Source: a virus
DNA: 22,822 nucleotides
Virus record (IMG/VR): IMGVR_UViG_3300032820_000131
Span: 1 to 22,822 of that record
Direction: 5' to 3' (one strand)
Both the position numbers and the translations under genes were made by a program. Position 1 is the first letter of the stretch, and each line of letters starts with the position of its first letter. This document shows, piece by piece, positions 17,102 through 21,777 of the stretch. The notes under the pieces were generated by a model. That model ran no database searches and was not told where the DNA came from. It saw only the letters and a list, made by a program, of their open reading frames with translations.

Positions 17102-17290
17102 ATTTTCTGGGGGAATTTTTTTTATATAGCAAACCTAAGAAGGTCAAAAAATTTTTTCGTGATTTTTTTATATACAACTCGCACGTACCCACTTTTGTAG
17201 GTTAGGGACTTTCACTTTTTTTAAACGGGGGCAACGCGACGCGCCACGCTAACAACGAAGGGGCGCAAATCACTGTCATATAACTGTCAC
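17102..17290 (-). other. Long leader or small-RNA candidate with GC-rich island
   Basis: No open frame of interest lies between the 83-aa gene and the sigma-70 promoter at 17297-17325. The predicted RNA would run about 190 nt before the ATG. Its first half crosses a GC-rich island (17226-17266) with short complementary arms GCGCC (17241-17245) and GGCGC (17262-17266). The second half is extremely A/T-rich, including an A6T6 palindrome (17145-17156). It may be a structured 5' leader or a separate small RNA. No known riboswitch fold is recognised. Confidence 0.4.
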
Positions 17291-17296
17291 TAACTC

Positions 17297-17325
17297 ATCA
17301 TAACATATAAGGTATTAAGTGTCAA
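17297..17325 (-). promoter_or_regulatory. Sigma-70 promoter (TTGACA-17-TATGAT)
   Basis: The minus strand carries TTGACA (17320-17325) and TATGAT (17297-17302) with a 17-nt spacer. The predicted start is near 17290, feeding the long leader and the 83-aa gene, and possibly the genes beyond it. Confidence 0.75.
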
Positions 17326-17369
17326 CAACTGTGTAAACACTAAGTAACAATTAGTGAGTGCATATTATA

Positions 17370-17398
17370 AAGGGCAGAGTGTTAGTAACTCCGCCCTT
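17370..17398 (-). terminator. Hairpin terminator after the 42-aa gene
   Basis: An 11-bp stem AAGGGCGGAGT/ACTCTGCCCTT with a 7-nt loop is fully paired on the minus strand if one G-U is allowed (on the plus strand that position would be an A-C mismatch). This points to leftward RNA. It is followed by TTTATAAT, a weak U-tract. It lies 23 nt after the stop at 17422. Confidence 0.6.
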
Positions 17399-17421
17399 AT
17401 TTGTCCTTTAATTGTTGTTAC

Positions 17422-17550
17422 TTATAGTGGGGTAGATTGCACCTCATAAAGATCATCTAATACAGCAAGGATTTCATTACCATTTGATGCACTATCTAGA
17501 AGAAATTGTGCGAAGTTAGGTGATACAAACTGTGCGCTACTGTTTGACAT
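17422..17550 (-). CDS. Very small hypothetical protein (42 aa)
   Basis: The frame encodes MSNSSAQFVSPNFAQFLLDS and ends ...VLDDLYEVQSTPL, 42 residues with acidic, helix-prone character. An AGGA in TTAGGACACTTAAAATG, 10 nt before the ATG, can serve as Shine-Dalgarno. That same segment is an inverted partial copy of the repeated GGACACTT motif. The gene is bracketed by the repeated element at 17618-17644 upstream and the hairpin at 17370-17398 downstream, so it looks like a one-gene transcription unit. Function unknown. Confidence 0.6.
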   Translation of the reverse strand: MSNSSAQFVSPNFAQFLLDSASNGNEILAVLDDLYEVQSTPL

Positions 17551-17617
17551 TTTAAGTGTCCTAATTAGGGTTGACATTGTGATACTTTACTCAGGCATAA
17601 TTGCAAGAGTACTGTAT

Positions 17618-17644
17618 ACTATAAGGACACTTTATCCGACCCCC
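17618..17644 (-). repeat. Repeated upstream element, copy A
   Basis: On the plus strand it reads ACTATAAGGACACTTTA, two variable bases, CGACCCCC. It matches copy B (20136-20162) at 25 of 27 positions. Read in the direction of the genes it contains AAGTGTCCTTATAGT, with TATAGT able to act as a -10 box, 68 nt before the 42-aa gene. There is no sigma-70 -35 box at the right distance. A 9-bp inverted copy, AAGTGTCCT, lies at 17554-17562 next to that gene's start, so the leader could fold back on the element. Confidence 0.7.
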
Positions 17645-17650
17645 ACGTTA

Positions 17651-17824
17651 TTACCAACTGACGGGATTTGACAGATCTTCAGTAATACTTTCTACGGACT
17701 CATTTGGTTCCAATTGTAATACTTTACGCCAGTCAATTTGCCTTGGATTAAAATCATCTTCTACTGTAATATCCAACGTTATTCTATACCTTTGCTCTGT
17801 ACGGTTGTAGTAAGAAACTGTCAT
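17651..17824 (-). CDS. Small conserved phage protein (57 aa)
   Basis: The 57-residue product begins MTVSYYNRTEQRYRITLDIT and continues VEDDFNPRQIDWRKVLQLEPNES. The beta-strand-like start followed by 'D.NP.QIDW' and a short helix looks like a folded protein that I associate with small cyanophage hypotheticals; function unknown. No Shine-Dalgarno is evident. A strong sigma-70 promoter lies about 30 nt upstream. The repeated element A follows directly after its stop, so it is probably monocistronic. Confidence 0.7.
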   Translation of the reverse strand: MTVSYYNRTEQRYRITLDITVEDDFNPRQIDWRKVLQLEPNESVESITEDLSNPVSW

Positions 17825-17854
17825 CGGATTAAAGGGGATGAGTGTTAATAATTC

Positions 17855-17883
17855 ATTCTAACATACAGTATAATAACTGTCAA
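17855..17883 (-). promoter_or_regulatory. Sigma-70 promoter (TTGACA-17-TAGAAT)
   Basis: TTGACA (17878-17883) and TAGAAT (17855-17860) on the minus strand are separated by 17 nt. The predicted start is near 17848, giving a leader of about 24 nt for the 57-aa gene ending at 17651. Confidence 0.75.
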
Positions 17884-18003
17884 TATGTGTCAGTTATTTA
17901 TGTGTCTTATGTAACAATAATCGAACCTAAACTATCGGTTCTAGTTTATACTGAACTGGTTTGGTATTAGTGCTACAAAATGTTAACGAGGGTATTGTAT
18001 ATA

Positions 18004-18032
18004 ACGCTCGCTCGTGTTATACTACGCTCGCT
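18004..18032 (+). repeat. Direct repeat of ACGCTCGCT
   Basis: ACGCTCGCT occurs at 18004-18012 and 18024-18032, a 20-bp period or about two helical turns. A partial copy, GACGCTGAG, follows at 18041-18049. Such phasing fits protein binding on one DNA face, but two copies are weak evidence. Confidence 0.5.
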
Positions 18033-18091
18033 AAGATACTGACGCTGAGTGACATTTAAATGACTTAATTACCTTCCTATTTCTAACACTT

Positions 18092-18139
18092 TTATTCCAC
18101 ATATTAACACCCCTTTATACACACTTATTCCACATATTA
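18092..18139 (+). repeat. 15-bp direct repeat TTATTCCACATATTA
   Basis: Exact copies lie at 18092-18106 and 18125-18139, 33 bp apart. Each contains TATTCCACA, one base from the TTTTCCACA box. The spacer and the following bases carry complementary CCCCTT (18110-18115) and AAGGGG (18141-18146). Confidence 0.8.
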
Positions 18140-18267
18140 CAAGGGGTTTTATACAACATTGTGGAAAAGGTTTAAATCGCTCATGTATATTTAATTTGCT
18201 ATTTATTAGGGTTAAATATACTTAATTTAAGGGTTTTCCACAGATTCCACATACAAATTGTGGAAAA
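18093..18267. other. Cluster of DnaA-box-like sites (TTTTCCACA)
   Basis: Exact TTTTCCACA occurs at 18234-18242 (plus), 18160-18168 (minus) and 18259-18267 (minus). Near matches TATTCCACA at 18093-18101 and 18126-18134 and GATTCCACA at 18243-18251 are on the plus strand. TTTTCCACA is the DnaA-box form used in cyanobacteria (E. coli consensus TTATCCACA). The sites at 18234 and 18259 form a perfect 9-bp inverted repeat with a 16-bp spacer. Six sites in 175 bp in an AT-rich region is the pattern of a DnaA-dependent origin or a DnaA sink; which one cannot be told from sequence. Confidence 0.6.
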
Positions 18268-18325
18268 CTATGTATTACTTAGTAGAAGGATTAACACTCT
18301 TCCAATGATAATAAAGAACAAGAAA

Positions 18326-18523
18326 TCAGTGATCCTTTTTGTTAGTTTTGTCATTCAAATTACCTTCTGATTGTTGATTAATTAGGTCATGATATTTGTC
18401 ATTATAGTATTCTCTTTCTGCATCATTTATCCATGGATTATGTCTATGAATACTACAATAATCTAACCACTGTTTATTACTCCAATCTCGTTTTACATCC
18501 TTTATATAATCATTTAATGACAT
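18326..18523 (-). CDS. Small charged hypothetical protein (65 aa)
   Basis: The 65-residue product begins MSLNDYIKDVKRDWSNKQWL and continues DYCSIHRHNPWINDAEREYYN, with several Trp and Tyr residues and a hydrophilic tail rich in Asn, Lys and Gln. The composition is protein-like and matches its neighbours. It starts 18 nt after the preceding gene. An AGG about 10 nt upstream is only a weak ribosome-binding site. It is the last gene of the leftward cluster before the gene-free region. Function unknown. Confidence 0.65.
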   Translation of the reverse strand: MSLNDYIKDVKRDWSNKQWLDYCSIHRHNPWINDAEREYYNDKYHDLINQQSEGNLNDKTNKKDH

Positions 18524-18541
18524 ACGATTGCGCCTACTATG

Positions 18542-18754
18542 TTACTCTGAGTCTTGGTAAATATCCTCTTCTAATTGTTCTAAATCAATTGGAAATTCTT
18601 TCAGTTTACAATCAACTAATGCCTTCATCATTATATAAAATTGTTCACCAGATACTTGATTTTCATCACAAAAATGTTCACTTGTATCTTCAATTAGTTC
18701 CAACAAACTAACAGCGTTTTGTTGTAATCTTTGGATTTCGTTGTTGTTGAGCAT
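18542..18754 (-). CDS. Small acidic helical protein (70 aa)
   Basis: I choose the ATG at 18754 (MLNNNEIQRLQQNAVSLLEL). An in-frame ATG at 18802 would add 16 residues that lie fully inside the 54-aa gene read in another frame, where that other frame looks more protein-like. The product is acidic, with helix-prone stretches and the ending LEQLEEDIYQDSE. No domain is recognised. Neither start has a good Shine-Dalgarno, so coupling to the overlapping upstream gene is likely. The two genes overlap by 47 nt with this start. Confidence 0.65.
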   Translation of the reverse strand: MLNNNEIQRLQQNAVSLLELIEDTSEHFCDENQVSGEQFYIMMKALVDCKLKEFPIDLEQLEEDIYQDSE

Positions 18755-18872
18755 GACGTAATTCAGTGATAGTTGGATAATTAATTGGGTTAAACTTTCC
18801 ATAACGAAAGTTATAATCTATAAGAATATGTTCATATAGATCTTTATACTTTGGATGAGAATAATCGTTCAT
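18708..18872 (-). CDS. Small hypothetical protein (54 aa) with ATGA overlap
   Basis: The frame encodes MNDYSHPKYKDLYEHILIDY and ends with a basic tail, QQQRNPKITTKRC (54 residues). Its ATG overlaps the TGA of the preceding 42-aa gene in ATGA form, the classic sign of translational coupling and good support that both small frames are real. It overlaps the following gene's start by 47 nt. Aromatic and charged residues dominate and no domain is recognised. Confidence 0.65.
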   Translation of the reverse strand: MNDYSHPKYKDLYEHILIDYNFRYGKFNPINYPTITELRHAQQQRNPKITTKRC

Positions 18873-18997
18873 AAGTTATTAAGTTTGAATAGGGTTTTTA
18901 ACGGAATTGATGTACTACCAACACCTACATTTTGCGATGGATTCTTAATAGAATAGAAGATAGAATCACTTGGTTTGTTGTTACTTTGTTTAGTCAT
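18869..18997 (-). CDS. Very small hypothetical protein (42 aa)
   Basis: This frame encodes MTKQSNNKPSDSIFYSIKNP and continues SQNVGVGSTSIPLKTLFKLN. It is polar with a basic end and no membrane segment. Support comes mostly from architecture: its TGA overlaps the ATG of the 54-aa gene (ATGA), and it starts 8 nt after the upstream gene's stop. Function unknown. Confidence 0.55.
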   Translation of the reverse strand: MTKQSNNKPSDSIFYSIKNPSQNVGVGSTSIPLKTLFKLNNL

Positions 18998-19005
18998 GAT
19001 GTTTA

Positions 19006-19137
19006 CTAATAGTTATGTAAAGTACGGTACGGTTTATAACAATATTGTCTTTGTCTTTCTTCTTCTTGTTTATACTTTTCTACCAAAGATGTGTATTCCT
19101 TAGTATTAAGTATAGGTGGTAATTCAGGTTTGTTCAT
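19006..19137 (-). CDS. Very small charged protein (43 aa) with ATGA overlap
   Basis: The product begins MNKPELPPILNTKEYTSLVE and continues KYKQEEERQRQYCYKPYRTL. After a Pro-rich start there is one strongly charged helix. Its ATG overlaps the TGA of the preceding gene (ATGA at 19134-19137), so translation is probably coupled. No family is recognised. Confidence 0.6.
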   Translation of the reverse strand: MNKPELPPILNTKEYTSLVEKYKQEEERQRQYCYKPYRTLHNY

Positions 19138-19307
19138 AGGTAAGAAGTGAGTGAATGTAGAGTGTTATGTGTAAATGAACAATGTGTAATCTCTTGCTGA
19201 AAAGTATTACTTACCTTATCAATTAGACTACTGTAATTATTACAATACCACAAACCGATTGCATCCTTTATGTTACAATCAGTGATGAGAATCATTCGTT
19301 GCTTCAT
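19134..19307 (-). CDS. Small hypothetical protein (57 aa)
   Basis: The start at 19307 (MKQRMILITDCNIKDAIGLW) is preferred over the in-frame ATG at 19322. GGAG lies 9 nt before the 19307 codon, and this start sits directly after the TAA of the 81-aa gene instead of inside it. The protein has a hydrophobic first strand, a short helix, three Cys and a Ser/Thr-rich tail. Its TGA overlaps the next ATG. Function unknown. Confidence 0.6.
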   Translation of the reverse strand: MKQRMILITDCNIKDAIGLWYCNNYSSLIDKVSNTFQQEITHCSFTHNTLHSLTSYL

Positions 19308-19309
19308 TG

Positions 19310-19555
19310 TTAATGACTCCATGTGAATTGTGGGTTTTCAAGTATAATATCTCTTACTCTTTCTCTATCTAAACTATCACCTTCTCCCCAAGAATAATGA
19401 ACATATTCTAAATCACCTTTTAATATTCTATCTTCATATACATTAAAGGCATCAAATATGTCTTTCTTTGTTAAACCTTTAATAGGGTAAAGATCACTAT
19501 CTGGTGCATAAAATGACCAAACATAATCTATAAATTCATGTAAAGAATTAAACAT
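19310..19555 (-). CDS. Conserved small phage protein (81 aa)
   Basis: The start at 19555 is chosen because GGAGGT stands seven bases before it; an upstream in-frame ATG at 19615 would lie within the preceding gene. The protein begins MFNSLHEFIDYVWSFYAPDS and contains LYPIKGLTKKDIFDA and a Trp-Gly-Glu-Gly-Asp-Ser segment followed by DRERVRDII. I recognise this SLHEF-DYVWSFY...KGLTKKDI pattern from small cyanophage proteins without known function. It overlaps the 52-aa gene by 8 nt. Confidence 0.82.
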   Translation of the reverse strand: MFNSLHEFIDYVWSFYAPDSDLYPIKGLTKKDIFDAFNVYEDRILKGDLEYVHYSWGEGDSLDRERVRDIILENPQFTWSH

Positions 19556-19706
19556 GATTAGCACCTCCAAAATAGTAATCTTCGTTATAAAGATATGAGA
19601 CTGAATTGTCATCATAACCTAAAAACATTTCATCAAATAGTTTGCTTCCAAATTGTTCATAACTCTTGCAAACTTCGTTATATTCAGTTGTAGTTAAGAT
19701 CCGCAT
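19548..19706 (-). CDS. Small acidic hypothetical protein (52 aa)
   Basis: The frame encodes MRILTTTEYNEVCKSYEQFG and continues SKLFDEMFLGYDDNSVSYLY, with an acidic, Tyr-rich C-terminal half. Its last codons contain the GGAGGT ribosome-binding site of the following gene, and the two overlap by 8 nt. It begins 23 nt after the terminator at 19729-19760, without a visible promoter or Shine-Dalgarno, so read-through or an unrecognised promoter must supply its RNA. Confidence 0.6.
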   Translation of the reverse strand: MRILTTTEYNEVCKSYEQFGSKLFDEMFLGYDDNSVSYLYNEDYYFGGANHV

Positions 19707-19728
19707 GAGTTTGTAATAATAAAGGACA

Positions 19729-19760
19729 GAAAAATAGGGAAACTAATTGTTAGTCTCCCT
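19729..19760 (-). terminator. Rho-independent terminator after the 115-aa gene
   Basis: The minus strand forms an 11-bp stem AGGGAGACTAA/TTAGTTTCCCT (one G-U pair) with a CAA loop, followed by ATTTTTC. It starts 7 nt past the stop at 19768 and closes the unit that begins at element B. Confidence 0.8.
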
Positions 19761-19767
19761 GACAATG

Positions 19768-20115
19768 TTATGCAGTAATGAGTGAATCAGCATCTAACAA
19801 AATCATACCATCTCTGAAAAGTGTGGTCTGGTCATTATAATTAACGAACCAATCCCAGTTTTTCTGAAATACTTTACAACCATATTTTACCTCTTCCAGT
19901 ATAGCATTTAAACGTGACTTCGTAGTGTTTGTAGTGTATCCACAGGAGTCAATTTTAACTGCTCTGGTTTCATGGCAAAAGGTTGCAATGTGATGACCAT
20001 GTAGAAAGATTTGACTGCAATTTGTGTTTGAGTTGTAAGAAACCGAAGTGTTAGAACCTGCCCAGTTGCCTTTGTTGCTAACTGCGAAGTTCATTTGTCT
20101 TTCGATTTTTCTCAT
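19768..20115 (-). CDS. Conserved phage protein (115 aa) with FLHGHHIAT motif
   Basis: The 115-residue product contains NTNCSQIFLHGHHIATFCHE, KIDSCGYTTNTTKSRLNAIL and VFQKNWDWFV. The combination 'sntSvsyns..i.LHGn.IAt...TTKSRLNA.L' followed by 'vFQK.w.W.v' is familiar from T4-like cyanophages, where it is a hypothetical protein. No catalytic motif is certain. The His-Gly-His-His cluster and four Cys could bind metal, which is inference. An alternative start is Met8 (MNFAVSNKG). The gene is a single unit: element B lies 20 nt upstream and a terminator directly follows. Confidence 0.82.
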   Translation of the reverse strand: MRKIERQMNFAVSNKGNWAGSNTSVSYNSNTNCSQIFLHGHHIATFCHETRAVKIDSCGYTTNTTKSRLNAILEEVKYGCKVFQKNWDWFVNYNDQTTLFRDGMILLDADSLITA

Positions 20116-20135
20116 AAATGCTTTGTGTATCCTAC

Positions 20136-20162
20136 ACTATAAGGACACTTTAAACGACCCCC
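20136..20162 (-). repeat. Repeated upstream element, copy B
   Basis: ACTATAAGGACACTTTA, two variable bases, CGACCCCC on the plus strand; 25 of 27 positions match copy A at 17618-17644. In gene direction it gives AAGTGTCCTTATAGT starting 35 nt and ending 21 nt before the ATG of the 115-aa gene. If TATAGT is a -10 box the leader would be only about 10-15 nt. Confidence 0.7.
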
Positions 20163-20436
20163 CTTAATTGTTATTATATCCCTTCAATAATTCTTTATAG
20201 TATCTCTCGAACAAACTGCACAGAGTTAGTTATATAATCTCACAATTTGACTTCTATTGTTTATAACAAAGCATTACAAAAAAAATCGCTTTCGCATCTC
20301 GTTCTGTAAGACTTACTGAGTATATGTTATACTATGAAAGACGAAATATACATTCAATGTTATTACATTCCTCCGTTAATTACTAGGTTAATAATAAGAA
20401 TTATTGTCACACCTTGTATAAACCACAGAGTGAATT
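20163..20436. other. Intergenic region with weak signals
   Basis: No credible gene is visible. On the minus strand there is a moderate sigma-70-like pair, TTGAAT (20352-20357) and TAGTAT (20329-20334), 17 nt apart, which would give a leader of about 200 nt for the 115-aa gene. A ribosome-binding-site-like AATTAACGGAGGAA (20368-20381) is followed only by ATG TAA. The same 14 bases occur before the real start at 20866, so this may be the remains of a lost gene. Confidence 0.4.
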
Positions 20437-20628
20437 TCATATAATAAAATATGTTGCGTCTTCATCATTTAACTTATCTGATGCTTGCACCATTTCAATA
20501 TTACCACCTATTCCGTTATAATCAATCTCTTTAAATTCTGAGTCTTCAATATCATATACTACCGCATTATATGATAATTGATTCTCATTTAACTGCTTTA
20601 ATCTTTCAAGTAATTCTTTATATGTCAT
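20437..20628 (-). CDS. Conserved small acidic phage protein (63 aa)
   Basis: The 63-residue protein begins MTYKELLERLKQLNENQLSY and continues NAVVYDIEDSEFKEIDYNGI, then GGNIEMVQASDKLNDEDATYFII. An N-terminal helix with strands after it and an acidic surface is the form of a common small cyanophage hypothetical ('MTY.ELLE.L..L...QL....V.'). No enzyme motif is seen. An extended -10 promoter lies about 30 nt upstream and no Shine-Dalgarno is seen. Confidence 0.78.
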   Translation of the reverse strand: MTYKELLERLKQLNENQLSYNAVVYDIEDSEFKEIDYNGIGGNIEMVQASDKLNDEDATYFII

Positions 20629-20654
20629 GGGGAAATTGAGATCTCTTGTTATTA

Positions 20655-20683
20655 ATTATATCATAAAAATAGAGAGACTGCAA
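20655..20683 (-). promoter_or_regulatory. Extended -10 promoter (TGATATAAT) before the 63-aa gene
   Basis: The minus strand has TGATATAAT (20655-20663), a consensus -10 with the TG extension, and a weak -35 TTGCAG (20678-20683) 17 nt upstream. The -35 lies in the loop and stem of the preceding terminator. Predicted start near 20648. Confidence 0.5.
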
Positions 20684-20694
20684 ATAGTCTCTCT
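20664..20694 (-). terminator. Rho-independent terminator (9-bp stem)
   Basis: A perfect AGAGAGACT/AGTCTCTCT stem (20671-20694) with a 6-nt loop is followed on the minus strand by ATTTTTATG. It begins 2 nt after the stop of the gene ending at 20696 and closes the multi-gene unit to the right. Confidence 0.85.
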
Positions 20695-20695
20695 A

Positions 20696-20866
20696 TCATA
20701 ATATGGAATTTAATTCTATCTCTTTGTATATTGGTTCTTTATAATCAATAGGTTTAATCTTCCTTCTAATTGTATTCCAAAACTCATTCTCACTATCATC
20801 TATAATGTCTAATTGCTCTAAACAAATTAGATTATTCAGTGCATGATATTCAGTGTTGTTTAACAT
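20696..20866 (-). CDS. Small acidic hypothetical protein (56 aa)
   Basis: The start at 20866 (MLNNTEYHALNNLICLEQLD) is fixed by GGAGG four bases upstream. An in-frame ATG at 20926 would lie inside the 27-aa membrane gene. The protein continues IIDDSENEFWNTIRRKIKPI and ends DYKEPIYKEIELNSIL: a helical first half and an extended tail. It is the last gene of the unit and is followed by a strong terminator. Function unknown. Confidence 0.72.
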   Translation of the reverse strand: MLNNTEYHALNNLICLEQLDIIDDSENEFWNTIRRKIKPIDYKEPIYKEIELNSIL

Positions 20867-20943
20867 TTTTCCTCCGTTAATTTGAGATAGATGAATACAC
20901 ATAGGGCAAATAGATTGTAACCCCAAAATAATAACATAACCAT
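20860..20943 (-). CDS. 27-residue single-span membrane protein
   Basis: The frame encodes MVMLLFWGYNLFALCVFIYL followed by the charged end KLTEEKC. Residues 1-20 are an uninterrupted hydrophobic segment long enough to span the membrane. The ATG overlaps the TAA of the preceding gene (TAATG), and GGAGAGG stands 7 nt upstream, so initiation signals are good. It overlaps the next gene by 7 nt and supplies that gene's ribosome-binding site. Small phage membrane peptides can act on host membranes or lysis timing, but no such role can be assigned here. Confidence 0.6.
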   Translation of the reverse strand: MVMLLFWGYNLFALCVFIYLKLTEEKC

Positions 20944-21113
20944 TATACTTCCTCTCCTAATTTGTTAAACTCTTTATCAAGAATAGGAACATATAATATG
21001 CCACTATCTGTTAATCTATCTCGCATACATTGAAACCATTGATTATTAACATCATGTTGATCTGATGTTAAATCAGTAAAGTAACTTTGTGACCATTGTT
21101 GATAAGTTGCCAT
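20943..21113 (-). CDS. Small hypothetical protein (56 aa)
   Basis: The product begins MATYQQWSQSYFTDLTSDQH and continues DVNNQWFQCMRDRLTDSGIL, ending in LGEEV. It is Gln- and Trp-rich with a central helix. GAGG lies seven bases before the ATG. The stop shares a base with the start of the 27-aa gene. No family is recognised. Confidence 0.68.
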   Translation of the reverse strand: MATYQQWSQSYFTDLTSDQHDVNNQWFQCMRDRLTDSGILYVPILDKEFNKLGEEV

Positions 21114-21126
21114 AGTTAATCCTCAA

Positions 21127-21348
21127 TTAGTTTCTAATAGATTTGTTTGCCTTATCGTCAGTTGATTCTAATAACTTACCTACCTTATATTCATATCCTT
21201 CGCAATACTCAACCTCCTCATAATGTTTGCAATGTTCAAAATCAGATGCGATTCTTTTCGCTTCTGTTTTATTATTTGCACCAACTGTTACTGAATAATA
21301 TACAATTTTCTTTGCCTCAAATGTGTAACTGTTTAATAGTTCAGTCAT
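21127..21348 (-). CDS. Small conserved phage protein (73 aa)
   Basis: The 73-residue protein contains YTFEAKKIVYYSVTVGANNKTEAKRIASDF, a pattern of two beta strands followed by a helix (strand-'yysV.v.A.n..eA..ia') that recurs in small cyanophage proteins. The second part, HCKHYEEVEYCEGYEYKVG, is rich in Glu, Tyr and Cys, followed by a charged tail. The start is supported by GGAGG about 9 nt upstream, within the end of the 86-aa gene, which it overlaps by 8 nt. Function unknown. Confidence 0.78.
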   Translation of the reverse strand: MTELLNSYTFEAKKIVYYSVTVGANNKTEAKRIASDFEHCKHYEEVEYCEGYEYKVGKLLESTDDKANKSIRN

Positions 21349-21601
21349 TAGGATTGTCCTCCTTGATTAATAGTTTTGGATCTGGTAAAAGTGCAATTTC
21401 AACTAACTCCTCATATAATCCTTCATCTTCATCATAATAATTAATTGTCTCTTTTAACTCACTATCTGTTAATTTACTGTAATCTTCTGTGAGCAAATCT
21501 GTTATCCATGCCACCATAGTTTTGGTGTCTAGATTATCAACTTGCAACTCAACAAATGATTCAATTAGTTCATCTTTTTGTTGTGAAGTTAGGTTTTTCA
21601 T
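21341..21601 (-). CDS. Conserved acidic phage protein (86 aa)
   Basis: The protein begins MKNLTSQQKDELIESFVELQ and continues VDNLDTKTMVAWITDLLTED, then a DSELKETINYYDEDEGLYEELVE stretch. It is strongly acidic and mostly helical. The 'LTSQQKDELI..F.EL.VDN.D...L' start is familiar among T4-like cyanophage proteins of unknown role. AGGAGG lies 8 nt upstream, and the ATG shares a base with the previous gene's TAA (TAATG). Confidence 0.82.
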   Translation of the reverse strand: MKNLTSQQKDELIESFVELQVDNLDTKTMVAWITDLLTEDYSKLTDSELKETINYYDEDEGLYEELVEIALLPDPKLLIKEDNPND

Positions 21602-21777
21602 TAATACTCCTCCTGTGGAATGAATGGTAGAAATTTATCATAATTGAAGGTATATCCGCTAATCTTATTATTACCATTATTATTCAAATATGCTTGCATT
21701 TCTTCACATAAATGAACAGGATTTAGATCACTGTCATTATCAACATTAATCCGAACTGTGAAAGTTGCTTGTGTCAT
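21601..21777 (-). CDS. Small hypothetical protein (58 aa)
   Basis: The product begins MTQATFTVRINVDNDSDLNP and continues VHLCEEMQAYLNNNGNNKIS, ending PFIPQEEY. The start is strand-like and is followed by an 'LNP..L.EE.Q..L' helix, similar in layout to the 57-aa protein at 17651 (which has 'DFNPRQIDW'). Its ATG overlaps the previous TGA (ATGA) and its end carries the ribosome-binding site of the next gene. Function unknown. Confidence 0.7.
   Translation of the reverse strand: MTQATFTVRINVDNDSDLNPVHLCEEMQAYLNNNGNNKISGYTFNYDKFLPFIPQEEY

Larger units (their letters stand above)
17884..18325. other. Gene-free AT-rich region, candidate origin or regulatory locus
   Basis: I find no credible open frame on either strand. 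The right half holds the DnaA-box-like cluster described separately, a direct repeat and an AT-rich segment (about 18170-18230) that could unwind easily. The left half holds a 20-bp-spaced direct repeat of ACGCTCGCT. An AATAAATA late-type octamer occurs on the minus strand at 18200-18207 with no gene close downstream. Together these features suggest a replication or control region. Confidence 0.5.

Noticed and set aside
17571-17602. Plus-strand TTGACA followed by CATAAT
   Set aside because: The spacer is 19 nt and no plus-strand gene lies downstream.
19556-19615. Upstream start for the 81-aa gene (ATG at 19615)
   Set aside because: It lies within the 52-aa gene, and the later ATG at 19555 has a perfect GGAGGT seven bases upstream.
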